Assembly: GCA_910587445.1 (NCBI GenBank)
Contig: CAJULE010000004.1
Coordinates: 68,120-112,029, forward strand
Length of the DNA stretch: 43,910 nt
Origin: an uncultured Christensenellaceae bacterium
Lineage (GTDB): Bacteria; Bacillota; Clostridia; Christensenellales; Pumilibacteraceae
Direction of reading: 5' to 3'
The notes below the pieces were generated by a model, which worked only from the letters and a program-made list of their open reading frames with translations, made no database searches and was not told the DNA's origin. Below, piece after piece: positions 16,778-25,320 of this stretch; the first letter of the stretch is position 1, and every line of letters begins with the position of its first letter. Made by a program: the position numbers and the translations under genes.

Positions 16778-16806
16778 TGTCATTCCGAGCGCAGTCGAGG
16801 AATCTC
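16778..16806. repeat. TCATTCCGAGCGCAGTCGAG repeat unit
   Basis: A single copy of the common dispersed GAGCGNAGTCGAG unit between repeat copy B and the pseudouridine synthase gene. No separate promoter is visible. Confidence 0.6.
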
Positions 16807-16859
16807 AACCTTGGAAAATCAGTATCCACTCAATTTTCACTATCACAAAAGGAGGTATT

Positions 16860-17573
16860 ATGGACGAACCCATAGTGCTATACGAAGACAATCATCTCGT
16901 GGTCGTAGTAAAGCCGCAGAATATGCCGACTATGGCGGATTCGAGCGGCGACCCCGATCTGCTCGGTTGGGTCAAAAACTACGTCAAAGTAAAGTACGAA
17001 AAGCCGGGCGACGCGTTCATAGGGCTTGTGCACAGGCTCGACAGACCCACGGGCGGCGTAATGGTATTCGCCCGCACGAGCAAAGCCGCGGCAAGACTTT
17101 CGGAGCAGATACGCGAGGGCGAAACCGAAAAACGCTATCTTGCGGTCACGATCCGTATTCCGCGCGAGCGGCGTGCGCGCCTTACGAACGAGCTCATAAA
17201 GGATACCGATACAAACACCGTGCGCATAAGCGTCGTGCCCACTCCCGAAAGCAAGGAGGCGATACTCGACTATCGCGTGCTCGAGACGGTGGACAACAAG
17301 TACGCGCTTGTCGACATCGAGCTCATAACGGGCAGGGGACATCAGGCACGCGTACAGATGAAGGGCATAGGCTGTCCGATATTCGGCGACGCGCGTTACG
17401 GCGGCGGAACGGCGAAGGACGGCAATCTCGCGCTTTGGGCGTACGAGCTCAAGTTCAAGCACCCCACGTCAGGCAAAACAATGGCGTTTAAGGTGTTCCC
17501 GCCGACGGAAAATTCGCCTTGGAAGTACTTTTCGGTCGAGAAGTACATAAACGTATCCCGACCCAACGACTAA
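16860..17573 (+). CDS. RluA-family pseudouridine synthase
   Basis: It converts uridine to pseudouridine in rRNA or tRNA. The 237-residue protein holds only the catalytic domain, with no S4 RNA-binding domain. The catalytic aspartate D61 lies in GLVHRLDRPTGGVMVF, and other family motifs are EKRYLAVT and GRGHQARVQMKGIGCPIFGDARYG. The frame is open upstream, but the ATG at 16860 follows AAAGGAGGT closely and begins the conserved IVLYEDNHLVVVVKP segment. It lies 39 bases before galT. The exact target base cannot be told from the sequence. Confidence 0.92.
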   Translation: MDEPIVLYEDNHLVVVVKPQNMPTMADSSGDPDLLGWVKNYVKVKYEKPGDAFIGLVHRLDRPTGGVMVFARTSKAAARLSEQIREGETEKRYLAVTIRIPRERRARLTNELIKDTDTNTVRISVVPTPESKEAILDYRVLETVDNKYALVDIELITGRGHQARVQMKGIGCPIFGDARYGGGTAKDGNLALWAYELKFKHPTSGKTMAFKVFPPTENSPWKYFSVEKYINVSRPND

Positions 17574-17612
17574 AAAAGAAAATTATCAAGCAAAAGGAGA
17601 TATATAAATATC

Positions 17613-19136
17613 ATGATGATCTATCAGAACGTAGAAAACTTGTTGTACTACGCACAGAGCAATTTATTGCTCGACGACCTCGATACGGCTTATGCACGCA
17701 ACCTCATACTCGACGAGTTGAAGCTTACGGCATACGAGCAGTACGAGGTGAACGCGGACGAGCTCGACGCGCTTGCGACGCCCGACGCCGTACTCGAGCC
17801 CATAGTCAATTATGCCGTCGAAAACGGCGTTATAACCGACTCCGAGCGCGAATATTTCGCCGACAAAATAATGAACATTGTCATGCTCAAGCCCTCGCAG
17901 GTTGCGGATACGTTTGCCGACCTTCATTCGAGAAATGCGGTAAAGGCTTTCGATTGGCTTTACGACTATTCGGTAAAGAGCGACTATGTAAAGACGAGCA
18001 AGCTCGCCATGAACAAGCATTGGGAAGCAAAGGGCACGAAAGGCAAGATAGAAGTGACGGTAAACGTCTGCCGCCCCGAGAAGAACAACGAAGAGACGGC
18101 AAAGGCGCTTAAGAGCAAGGCGTCGAAATATCCCGAGTGCGACATCTGCGCAGACAATATAGGTTATGCGGGCGGCGGAAAGAACAAGAAGACTCTTCGC
18201 TATGTGCCCGTAGAACTCGGCGGCGAAGAATGGTTCTGGCAGTTCAGCCCGTATTCTTACTTCAACCAGCACGGCATTGCCGTCAACAACGCGCACGTGC
18301 CCATGAAGGTGGACGGCGAGACCATAGAAAAACTGTTCGACTTTGTCGACTTCATGCCAGGCTATTTCATCGGTTGCAACGCCGCTCTTCCGAGAGTGGG
18401 CGGATCCATTCTCACGCACGACCACTTCCAGGGCGGCGCAAAGGCAATGCCCATGCACAAAGCTCCCGCGCTTTGCAAGCTCAAGTCCGCCGAATATCCG
18501 TATGTTGACGCCGTGATAGTCGATTGGTACAACAACGTAATTCGCCTTTCCTGCACGAACAGGGAAAAGCTTGCCGAGCTTACGAATAAGATAAACGAGG
18601 CTTGGAAAGCTTACAGCGACGAGAGCGTAGGCGTGCTCGCAAAGACCAACGAACAGCACAATGCGATTACTCCGATTCTGAGAAAGAACGACGGCGTCTA
18701 TACTATGGATATAATCCTTCGCAACAATCGCTGCGACGATACCTATCCCGACGGCATTTTCCACGCTCACCCCGAGTATATGAACATCAAGTCGGAATCC
18801 ATAGGGCTTATAGAGGCAATGGGTCTTTTCGTGCTTCCGGGCAGACTCGACCGCCAGCTCGCCGAGATAGAAAAGTATATTTCCAAGGAGGAAAAGTACG
18901 ACGCGTCCAAGCTTTCCGACGATATGCTTTGCCACAAGGCGATGATAGAGCGTCTGCTCGCCGAGGTCAAGAATGCGAAAGTTTCCGCGCTTGAGGCTTC
19001 GCTCAACATCCGCGACGAAGTAAACCGTATCTGCGAAGAGATACTGCGCAACACCGCCGTATTCAAAGCAGACGAACAGGGCGTCGCCGCTTTCGAGAAA
19101 TTCCTTTCGAGCATAGGTTTTGCAAAGAAAGCGTAA
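17613..19136 (+). CDS. galT: UDP-glucose:hexose-1-phosphate uridylyltransferase, type 2
   Basis: GalT moves UMP from UDP-glucose to galactose-1-phosphate in the Leloir pathway. The 507-residue length and sequence match the Firmicutes GalT2 branch rather than the roughly 350-residue GalT of enterobacteria. The nucleotide-transfer motif appears as LTHDHFQGG near residue 270, with other landmarks CDICADNIGYAGG and FHAHPEYMNIKSESIGLIE. AAGGAG precedes a double ATG, so the start could be 17613 or 17616. No galK or galE is nearby. An intrinsic terminator follows. Confidence 0.95.
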   Translation: MMIYQNVENLLYYAQSNLLLDDLDTAYARNLILDELKLTAYEQYEVNADELDALATPDAVLEPIVNYAVENGVITDSEREYFADKIMNIVMLKPSQVADTFADLHSRNAVKAFDWLYDYSVKSDYVKTSKLAMNKHWEAKGTKGKIEVTVNVCRPEKNNEETAKALKSKASKYPECDICADNIGYAGGGKNKKTLRYVPVELGGEEWFWQFSPYSYFNQHGIAVNNAHVPMKVDGETIEKLFDFVDFMPGYFIGCNAALPRVGGSILTHDHFQGGAKAMPMHKAPALCKLKSAEYPYVDAVIVDWYNNVIRLSCTNREKLAELTNKINEAWKAYSDESVGVLAKTNEQHNAITPILRKNDGVYTMDIILRNNRCDDTYPDGIFHAHPEYMNIKSESIGLIEAMGLFVLPGRLDRQLAEIEKYISKEEKYDASKLSDDMLCHKAMIERLLAEVKNAKVSALEASLNIRDEVNRICEEILRNTAVFKADEQGVAAFEKFLSSIGFAKKA

Positions 19137-19173
19137 ATTGAAAAGCATCGGATTCAATATGTGACAAGAAAGC

Positions 19174-19205
19174 AATACCGCCGCTTGCGATACACGGTAT
19201 TTTTA
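19174..19205 (+). terminator. Terminator after galT
   Basis: AATACCG (19174-19180) and CGGTATT (19195-19201) form a stem followed by a T-rich stretch. Confidence 0.7.
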
Positions 19206-19225
19206 TACGTTTTTTTAAATTATTC

Positions 19226-19254
19226 TTGCTTTTATGTGTTGTATGTGATATAAT
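19226..19254 (+). promoter_or_regulatory. Promoter of the surface-lipoprotein gene, followed by a G8 tract
   Basis: TTGCTT (19226-19231), 17 bases, TATAAT (19249-19254). Eight consecutive G (19259-19266) cover the expected transcription start. The leader runs about 105 bases to the ATG at 19372 and shows no known riboswitch. Confidence 0.7.
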
Positions 19255-19371
19255 ATATGGGGGGGGTAATGCGGCGGAAATTCGGACTTATGGTCTGTCC
19301 TACGCACTTTGCCTTTGTTAGGCATATCAATATCGGTATAATGCGGTATTGTCGGTTATGAGGAAATTGAT

Positions 19372-22300
19372 ATGAAAAGAAAATTCAAGCTTACCTTTAT
19401 TGTGCTTTTGGCGGTTTTGACTGCCGTTGCTTGCGTTATGTTTGTCGGGTGTCGGCACGATAACGGTAACGGCGGAAACGGCGGAAACGGCAACATCGGA
19501 GGTTCGGGCGATATAGGCGGAAACGGCGATATAGGCGGAGGCGAAAAGGAAGAAGTTTTCGTGGACTATGTCTTAAAAGGCTTCGTATATTCCGTGACGG
19601 GTCAGGAAGACTACTATATAGATATAGACGATATGTCCGAAACCGATCACACAGCTTACGACGCCGTAATTTTGATGTACGGCAAGCATATAGAAATATC
19701 CGAATCCAAATTGCGGTTTAAAGACGGCACGGCTTTTCTTGCGTTCGGCGAAATGAATTATGTTATGGTCGGCGATAATGTTTCGGTTTCCGAGCCAACC
19801 GTTTCGCTTGCTTTCAATTATATAAAACTTTCAAACGGAATATTTACCTTGGGTATTCGTCAGCAGGTGGGCGCTTTTGTCGTGACCTACGGCTTCGAAT
19901 ACTACTCTCGGACAGCCGTGTCTCCGTCCTATACCGTGACTTTCGATTCCGTCGGTGGCAGCGATATAGAGGACGTATCGGTCAAAAGGGGCGAAATGTT
20001 CCCCGAACCGCGCTACCCCGAAAGAGAGGGATATACTTTTGAGGGCTGGTATAAAGACAAAGACTATACAAATGTTTGGGATTTCGATACCGACAGAGTA
20101 TTGAAGGATACCGTTCTGTATGCGAAATGGAATGCGAACAGAAATATCGTGACGTTTGTTACGCACAACGACAAGGGTGAGAGCTGGCTAAGCTATGTCT
20201 ACAGCGGTTACAAGGTAAATACACCGAGAAATCCGCAAAAGACGGGTTATGATTTCGTCTGCTGGTGTTCCGACGAGGATTTGACGCAGGAGTGGGATTT
20301 CTCTGCGACAGTCACGCAAAGCATATCGCTGTATGCCAAGTATGCGCCTAAAACTTACACTGTTTATTTCAATGCAATGGGCGGAACTTGCGATACCGAG
20401 TTTAAGAGCGTGAAATATAAAGAGGCGGTGGGCGAGTTGCCTACGCCGACGAGAGAGGGCTTCGAGTTCGGCGGCTGGTGCGAGCAGTATAATTTTTTTG
20501 ATCCATATACCGAAGAGACTTTGTATTCTTCGGCGGAAAACAGAACGCTCTACGCCAAATGGATGACGAAAATCACTCTTGACACCGACGGGCTAGGAAC
20601 AGTGTACAAAACAGAGATTTCGGCAATTTACAGCGTGGCTCAATACCTGGTCGAATTACTTCCCGATCCTGTCTGCGACGACGCCGATTTTGTTGGCTGG
20701 TATACGGAATCGGGCGGAAACGGCGAAGAGTACTCGACGTATTCTTATCCGAAAAGCGGTGGAATCACGCTGTATGCGGCGTGGAGATTGAACGTCGTGT
20801 ATGACGAGGCAGGCGGAAGGGATGTGAAAGACGCTACCGTAATACGCGGCAAATGCCTAAATTTGCCTACGACGTCGCGCACGGGTTATACGTTTGACGG
20901 TTGGTACGACGAAGACGGAAACATAGTCCGAGATACTACGAAGATATATAAAAATTCCGTATTCACGTTGACGGCGAGATGGACGGCGAACGAAATCGTT
21001 TTCCGTTTCGATCCGCAAGGCGGAATTTGCGCGGAAAAGTCAAAGATATACGTTTACGATTCTCCGCTCGGAGAACTGCCCGTTCCCGAAAAAAACGGCA
21101 ATGTTTTCGGCGGTTGGTTCACGTCAAAGGCGGGCGCGGGGAATAGGTATGAAGAGGATTCGATTTGCAAAGTGTCTTACAGCATCACTTTGTATGCGAA
21201 ATGGTCTGCGGAAGTGACGTTCGAATACGAGGGGGCGACAAGCGGCAACGAGACGACGAAACTCGACTTTGTTTATAACTCCGCAGTAAACGTGTCTTTG
21301 CCCGAGCCTTATAAGACGGGGTGGTCTTTCGAAGGCTGGTTCACTCAGATCGACGGCGGCGGAACGCAATTGAAAAACAACGGCATAGTGTCGCCCGATT
21401 CGGATGTTTGGTCTTTCGAAGGCAATACTAACATGTATGCTTATTGGGTAAAAGGCACGGATAAACGCAGTCTGACATACACCGTCGGAACCGTATCGGA
21501 GATCACCGGACTTTCCGACGTCGGATTGACGGAATTGGAAATCCCGGCGATCATCGATTTGAAGCCCGTCCGAAAAATAAAGACAAACGCCTTTAAAGAT
21601 ATGCGCCTAACCAAAGTCGTTGTGCCAAGCAGCGTGACTCAAATAGAAGTCGGTGCGTTCCGAGGTTGTCCGCTTACTGAAATGACGTTGCCGTTCATTG
21701 GTAAAAGTTCGGTTGCCGAGGCGTATGAGGGAACATTCGGATATATATTCGGTTTTGTGATGAAAACTACGACGAATAGCGTGGAAGGTGCGATTCGTCA
21801 ATATGTCGAACCTTATCAATCCAAATATTATTGGTACTATATACCGACTACGTTGAAAAAGGTGACGGTGACAAACGTAAACACCGTGCCCGGCAGTGCG
21901 TTCCGAAATTGCCGTATGTTGGACGAAGTGGTTTTAGCCGACGGAACCGTTACTTTAAACGAATATGCCTTCGGCGGCTGCACGAATCTTACTTCCGTAT
22001 CGGGTCTGGAAACCGTGACGAGAGTCGGGCAGTATGCGTTCTACGATTGTACGCAACTTACGACGTTCCCGACATTGCCGCTTGTAGGCGTGGGCTCGTA
22101 TGCGTTTTATAATTGTACGTTGCTGACGGAGATCTCGTTCGGCGACGGATTGGGCAGCGTCGGAGATTGTGCTTTCTATAATACGAAGCTGACTTCCGTG
22201 ACCGTTCCGAACAGCGTCGAATATATCGGCGTATCCTCGTTCTTCGGTTGCCCGTTGGAGGAACTGTCGGTTCCTTTTATAGGAAAAAGAGTCCAAACAG

Positions 22301-22740
22301 TATATGAATACGATAATGTTTTGGGTGCGATATTCGGTATGAAGAGTACGGAAGGAAGCACGGACGATTTCAGCGGTATGACATATCAGATGAGCGGCTG
22401 GTATTACTATATTCCAAGTACGCTCAAAAGAGTGACCGTGACGGGGTCGAATCCTCTGCCCGATTCTGCGTTCAACAATTGCACTATGTTGGAAGAAATA
22501 AATTTGATAGGCGGACCGACCGAATTGAAATCTTATTCGTTGAGCGGTTGCAGAAATCTTAAAAAGGTGCGCTTCGGTTCGGCGATACCGCAAAATTCTT
22601 TTTATGTGATAAGCGCTCTGAATACAAGCGTGACTATTGTCGTTCCCGACGAATACATTGAAGACTGGAAGGATAAATTCCCTTCGTACACGATTATATC
22701 CGAGAGTGAGGAAATAACCTATAACCGTACGGAAGAATGA
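19372..22740 (+). CDS. Lipoprotein with seven InlB-type repeats and BspA leucine-rich repeats
   Basis: A 1122-residue predicted surface protein. A basic start and hydrophobic stretch (5-26) lead to FVGC with C27 as the likely lipidation site; position -3 is F, less common in lipoboxes. A Gly/Asn-rich flexible linker (31-58) and a unique domain (60-180) follow. Then come seven InlB B/Listeria-Bacteroides repeats (about 188-253, 258-323, 328-396, 399-471, 473-537, 542-611, 615-692), each with a GYTFEGWY-like core and a YAKW-like end. BspA-type LRR_5 repeats occupy about 698-1105 (AFYNCTLLTEI and similar). A GCPL...PFIGK...YYYIPTTLK module occurs twice (765-830, 959-1022). There is no LPXTG or membrane anchor at the C-terminus. 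Such proteins are adhesins or binding proteins in other species; the ligand is unknown. GAGGAAATTGAT precedes the ATG. Confidence 0.88.
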   Translation: MKRKFKLTFIVLLAVLTAVACVMFVGCRHDNGNGGNGGNGNIGGSGDIGGNGDIGGGEKEEVFVDYVLKGFVYSVTGQEDYYIDIDDMSETDHTAYDAVILMYGKHIEISESKLRFKDGTAFLAFGEMNYVMVGDNVSVSEPTVSLAFNYIKLSNGIFTLGIRQQVGAFVVTYGFEYYSRTAVSPSYTVTFDSVGGSDIEDVSVKRGEMFPEPRYPEREGYTFEGWYKDKDYTNVWDFDTDRVLKDTVLYAKWNANRNIVTFVTHNDKGESWLSYVYSGYKVNTPRNPQKTGYDFVCWCSDEDLTQEWDFSATVTQSISLYAKYAPKTYTVYFNAMGGTCDTEFKSVKYKEAVGELPTPTREGFEFGGWCEQYNFFDPYTEETLYSSAENRTLYAKWMTKITLDTDGLGTVYKTEISAIYSVAQYLVELLPDPVCDDADFVGWYTESGGNGEEYSTYSYPKSGGITLYAAWRLNVVYDEAGGRDVKDATVIRGKCLNLPTTSRTGYTFDGWYDEDGNIVRDTTKIYKNSVFTLTARWTANEIVFRFDPQGGICAEKSKIYVYDSPLGELPVPEKNGNVFGGWFTSKAGAGNRYEEDSICKVSYSITLYAKWSAEVTFEYEGATSGNETTKLDFVYNSAVNVSLPEPYKTGWSFEGWFTQIDGGGTQLKNNGIVSPDSDVWSFEGNTNMYAYWVKGTDKRSLTYTVGTVSEITGLSDVGLTELEIPAIIDLKPVRKIKTNAFKDMRLTKVVVPSSVTQIEVGAFRGCPLTEMTLPFIGKSSVAEAYEGTFGYIFGFVMKTTTNSVEGAIRQYVEPYQSKYYWYYIPTTLKKVTVTNVNTVPGSAFRNCRMLDEVVLADGTVTLNEYAFGGCTNLTSVSGLETVTRVGQYAFYDCTQLTTFPTLPLVGVGSYAFYNCTLLTEISFGDGLGSVGDCAFYNTKLTSVTVPNSVEYIGVSSFFGCPLEELSVPFIGKRVQTVYEYDNVLGAIFGMKSTEGSTDDFSGMTYQMSGWYYYIPSTLKRVTVTGSNPLPDSAFNNCTMLEEINLIGGPTELKSYSLSGCRNLKKVRFGSAIPQNSFYVISALNTSVTIVVPDEYIEDWKDKFPSYTIISESEEITYNRTEE

Positions 22741-22782
22741 CGGAATGTTGTCGGAAAAACCGACGGTATAATAATTCGCCGT

Positions 22783-22823
22783 AAAAAAGTCGGAGCTGCG
22801 CATTTTGCGGAGCTCCGACTTTT
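22783..22823. terminator. Bidirectional terminator between the lipoprotein gene and proS
   Basis: AAGTCGGAGCT (22787-22797) pairs with AGCTCCGACTT (22811-22821), with an A-run before it and Ts after it, so it serves both converging genes. Confidence 0.9.
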
Positions 22824-22877
22824 GGTGTTTACTTGTGTTTGCCTGCTTTTTTAAAGAAAGCAGGGCGATCTTCAAAT

Positions 22878-24320
22878 CTAATACGCTTTTCCGAAATAGA
22901 TGAGATGTTTCGATTTCTTGCCGCAGCAGACGCATTTGCCTTTTTCCGAGCCGGTCTGATCGAACGGCATATTGCGGCTCGTCGCCTGCATATCGGCTTT
23001 GATTGCATCCTCGCACGCCGTATCGCCGCACCAGTGCGCAAGTGCGAAATTGCCGGTGTTTACAGCGTCGCGGAGTTCGTCCATGCCGTTGACCTTTTTG
23101 ATGTGAGAGTGCATGAATTCATACGCCTTGTTATACATATGCTCGTGAATTCTGTCGAGCAGGGCTTTTGCGCCGCTTACGGCTTCGTCTGCGGAAACGG
23201 TGAATTTATCCTCGCCGCCGTCCCTGCGCGAGACCGTGACTACGCCGTTTTCGATGTCGCGCGGTCCGAGTTCATAGCGGCAGGGGACGCCCTTCATTTC
23301 CCACTGATTGAACTTCCAGCCGGGAGAATTGTCCGTGTCGTCCACTTCGGCGCGAACGCCTGCGGCGAGCAGCTTTTCCTTGAGCTCGAAGCATTTTTCG
23401 AGCACTCCGGCTTTCTTCTGCGCGATAGGGATAATGACTATTTGAATGGGCGCAACGCGCGGGGGAAGGCACAGACCGCGCTCGTCTCCGTGCGCCATTA
23501 TAAGCGCGCCGACGAGCCGTGTGGATACGCCCCAGCTCGTCTGGTACGGATATTTGTGCGTGCCGTCTTTATCAAGGAAACGGATATTGAACGGCTTTGT
23601 AAAGTTCTGCCCGAAGTAGTGCGTCGTACCTGCCTGAAGACTCTTTCCGTCGAGCATCATCGCTTCCATGGAGTAGGTGGCGACGCCGCCCGCGAATTTT
23701 TCCTTTTCCGACTTTCTGCCGATAAGTACCGGCATGGCGAGCTCGTTTCTTACAAACTCTTCGTAGACGTGCAGCATTTTAAGCGTCTCTTCTTCGGCTT
23801 CTTCTTCGGTCGCATGGAGAGTGTGACCTTCTTGCCACAAAAACTCGCTTGTACGGAGAAAAGGACGCGTCGTCTTTTCCCAGCGCATGACGTTTGCCCA
23901 CTGATTTAAAAGCATGGGCAGATCGCGATAGGAGTTGACCCATTTCGAATACATTTCGCAGAATATGGTTTCCGACGTCGGGCGTATGACGAGCTTTTCG
24001 GCAAGCTCCTCGCCGCCGGCATGAGTGACGACCGCGACTTCGGGCGCAAACCCCTCGACGTGTTCGGCTTCTTTTGTGAGGAAGCTGTAGGGGATAAGCA
24101 AAGGGAAATAAGCGTTTTGATGCCCCGTGGCTTTAAAACGCTTGTCGAGTCCCTGTTGAATGTTTTCCCATATCGCATATCCGTACGGGCGTATTACCAT
24201 CGTGCCCTTTACGGGACCGTAGTCCACAAGCTCGGTCTTTAAAACGACGTCTGTATACCAGCGGGGAAAATCCTCGCGTATGTCGGCGATCTCTCTTACG
24301 AACTCTTTGTCCTTTGCCAT
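22878..24320 (-). CDS. proS: Prolyl-tRNA synthetase, archaeal/eukaryotic-like type (ProS type 3)
   Basis: It charges tRNA-Pro. The 480-residue protein lacks the bacterial-type editing insertion and instead has the C-terminal zinc-type domain (CVCCGKK) ending in a tyrosine, features of the type 3 enzyme shared with archaea and eukaryotes. Class II motif 2 is visible as RWEKTTRPFLRTSEFLWQEG and motif 3 around GVSTRLVGALIMAHGDERG. TPE is replaced by RPTSETIF in the proline site region. AAGGAG precedes the ATG. It is a single gene with its own promoter (24382-24410). Confidence 0.95.
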   Translation of the reverse strand: MAKDKEFVREIADIREDFPRWYTDVVLKTELVDYGPVKGTMVIRPYGYAIWENIQQGLDKRFKATGHQNAYFPLLIPYSFLTKEAEHVEGFAPEVAVVTHAGGEELAEKLVIRPTSETIFCEMYSKWVNSYRDLPMLLNQWANVMRWEKTTRPFLRTSEFLWQEGHTLHATEEEAEEETLKMLHVYEEFVRNELAMPVLIGRKSEKEKFAGGVATYSMEAMMLDGKSLQAGTTHYFGQNFTKPFNIRFLDKDGTHKYPYQTSWGVSTRLVGALIMAHGDERGLCLPPRVAPIQIVIIPIAQKKAGVLEKCFELKEKLLAAGVRAEVDDTDNSPGWKFNQWEMKGVPCRYELGPRDIENGVVTVSRRDGGEDKFTVSADEAVSGAKALLDRIHEHMYNKAYEFMHSHIKKVNGMDELRDAVNTGNFALAHWCGDTACEDAIKADMQATSRNMPFDQTGSEKGKCVCCGKKSKHLIYFGKAY

Positions 24321-24381
24321 AAAAAACTCCTTATAAAGTACACTGTGTGTCAGCCGAGAAGGTTATCGGGTTACTTTATAG

Positions 24382-24410
24382 AGTATAAAATATTTGCCGC
24401 CGCAAGTCAA
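24382..24410 (-). promoter_or_regulatory. Promoter of proS
   Basis: TTGACT (24405-24410), a 17-base spacer and TATACT (24382-24387) on the minus strand. The leader is about 55 bases with no T-box. Confidence 0.75.
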
Positions 24411-24449
24411 GTAAACTGCGGCGGGTGACGTTTTACGTACGGCGTATTT

Positions 24450-24704
24450 TCACAAAAAGAAAGTGACGACTATTATTATGACGGGACCGAATATGCCGAG
24501 CACACCCGTAAGCAGGGCGTTGAACGGGTTTAAGGCGAGGTTCAGAAGCCCCGTAAGCGACAGCACGACGAGAAGTATGCCGCCTGCAAGGGTGTTCACA
24601 AGCAGTCTGAACAGACCTTTGGTCTTGAGATTGAAAACAAATCCGGCAAGCGCTATAAGCCCGCCGCCGAGCAAAAAGCATACGGCTGTTTCGAGATATT
24701 CCAT
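24450..24704 (-). CDS. bofA: BofA-family pro-sigma-K processing inhibitor
   Basis: A small membrane protein of about 84 residues. In Bacillus BofA holds the SpoIVFB protease inactive until the forespore signal, timing sigma-K activation during sporulation. Two hydrophobic segments are seen (about 5-25 and 35-55), and the C-terminal signature GLFRLLVNTLAGGILL then NPFNALLTGVLGIFGP is typical of the family. The start at 24704 is chosen because it matches family length; the frame is open for ten more codons and no good Shine-Dalgarno is visible for either start. Its presence suggests a sporulating lineage, although BofA-like proteins also occur in Clostridia lacking a sigma-K checkpoint. Confidence 0.82.
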   Translation of the reverse strand: MEYLETAVCFLLGGGLIALAGFVFNLKTKGLFRLLVNTLAGGILLVVLSLTGLLNLALNPFNALLTGVLGIFGPVIIIVVTFFL

Positions 24705-24773
24705 ACAATAGAAATATGTCGCAGCTTTCCGCAATAGCTTTTGTTTTATTGTCGCTTTTTGTCGAATTTCGAA

Positions 24774-24983
24774 TTATTCTCCTATTCCGAGAAGAAAATC
24801 GCTTGTGACGCCGAAGAACTGAGCGAGGGCTATTATATAGCTTGCTTTGGGTTCGTTTATGTCTTTTTCCCAAAAGTCTATCGCTTTTTGCGTAACGCCT
24901 ATGGCTTTTGCAAGTACGGCTTGTGATATTCCGTAGTCCGATCTGAGCTCTTTTAGGGTTTCGGAAAATGCACTCATAATCAT
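24774..24983 (-). CDS. XRE-family helix-turn-helix repressor
   Basis: A 69-residue DNA-binding protein made of a single Cro/C1-type domain: LKELRSDYGISQAVLAKAIG (helices 1-2), VTQKAIDFWEKDINEPKASY (recognition helix and after), then IIALAQFFGVTSDFLLG. There is no sensor domain. It is divergent from a 33-residue membrane peptide gene, and the shared region carries two near-identical inverted repeats. This suggests it represses that gene and probably itself. The ATG at 24983 has no Shine-Dalgarno; an ATG two codons later is also possible. The next gene downstream is bofA, 69 bases away. Confidence 0.85.
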   Translation of the reverse strand: MIMSAFSETLKELRSDYGISQAVLAKAIGVTQKAIDFWEKDINEPKASYIIALAQFFGVTSDFLLGIGE

Positions 24984-24988
24984 ATGTT

Positions 24989-25002
24989 AGTAAAAAACTA
25001 CT
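24989..25002. promoter_or_regulatory. Operator O2, near the XRE start
   Basis: AGTAAAAAACTACT. Its reverse complement differs from operator O1 at two of 14 positions. The site lies just before the XRE start codon, so binding would block XRE expression. Confidence 0.55.
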
Positions 25003-25010
25003 TAATTTGC

Positions 25011-25039
25011 TTGACATAGTAGATTTCTACTGATATAAT
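25011..25039 (+). promoter_or_regulatory. Strong promoter with embedded operator O1 for the membrane peptide
   Basis: TTGACA (25011-25016) and TATAAT (25034-25039) with 17 bases between, a full consensus. The spacer contains the inverted repeat AGTAGATTTCTACT (25018-25031), so a repressor bound there would exclude RNA polymerase. Confidence 0.8.
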
Positions 25040-25077
25040 TATCATGCGATGGCGAAATTATACAAGGAAATACGCGC

Positions 25078-25179
25078 GTGAAAAAAAGGATTGTCGGTTT
25101 TATTGCATTTATTTTTTCTCTTGTAGCCGTCGCCGTAGCCGTGTTCGCATTGGTGTTCGTACTCGTCGGTATAAATTGA
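25078..25179 (+). CDS. 33-residue single-span membrane peptide
   Basis: An unrecognised small protein. It begins at GTG with three positive residues (KKR) and then has about 26 hydrophobic residues rich in V, A, F and L, ending VGIN. It would be a single membrane helix with its N-terminus inside. AAGGA lies nine bases upstream. The start overlaps the stop of a ten-codon reading frame beginning ATG at 25050 (GTGA overlap), which may couple translation. A consensus promoter with an operator controls it, and the divergent XRE gene is the likely repressor. Size and arrangement resemble small membrane toxins or prophage-type peptides, but no function can be assigned. A long terminator follows at 25243. 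Confidence 0.6.
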   Translation: MKKRIVGFIAFIFSLVAVAVAVFALVFVLVGIN

Positions 25180-25242
25180 CGTGAGCAAATGAATGACCCG
25201 ATAAACACGGCGGCTTAAAAGCCCATACCATAATTTATTTCA

Positions 25243-25285
25243 AAACAAACAGGCGAACAGCATTTTGTCCGTCTGTTTGTTTTTG
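25243..25285. terminator. Terminator between the membrane peptide and the DUF2188 gene
   Basis: AAACAAACAG (25243-25252) and CTGTTTGTTT (25273-25282) extend into an imperfect inner stem and are followed by T. The A-rich left side would also serve the minus-strand gene. Confidence 0.7.
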
Positions 25286-25320
25286 TATATAATGTTTTAT
25301 ATCGTTTTTCAGCTACCGTC

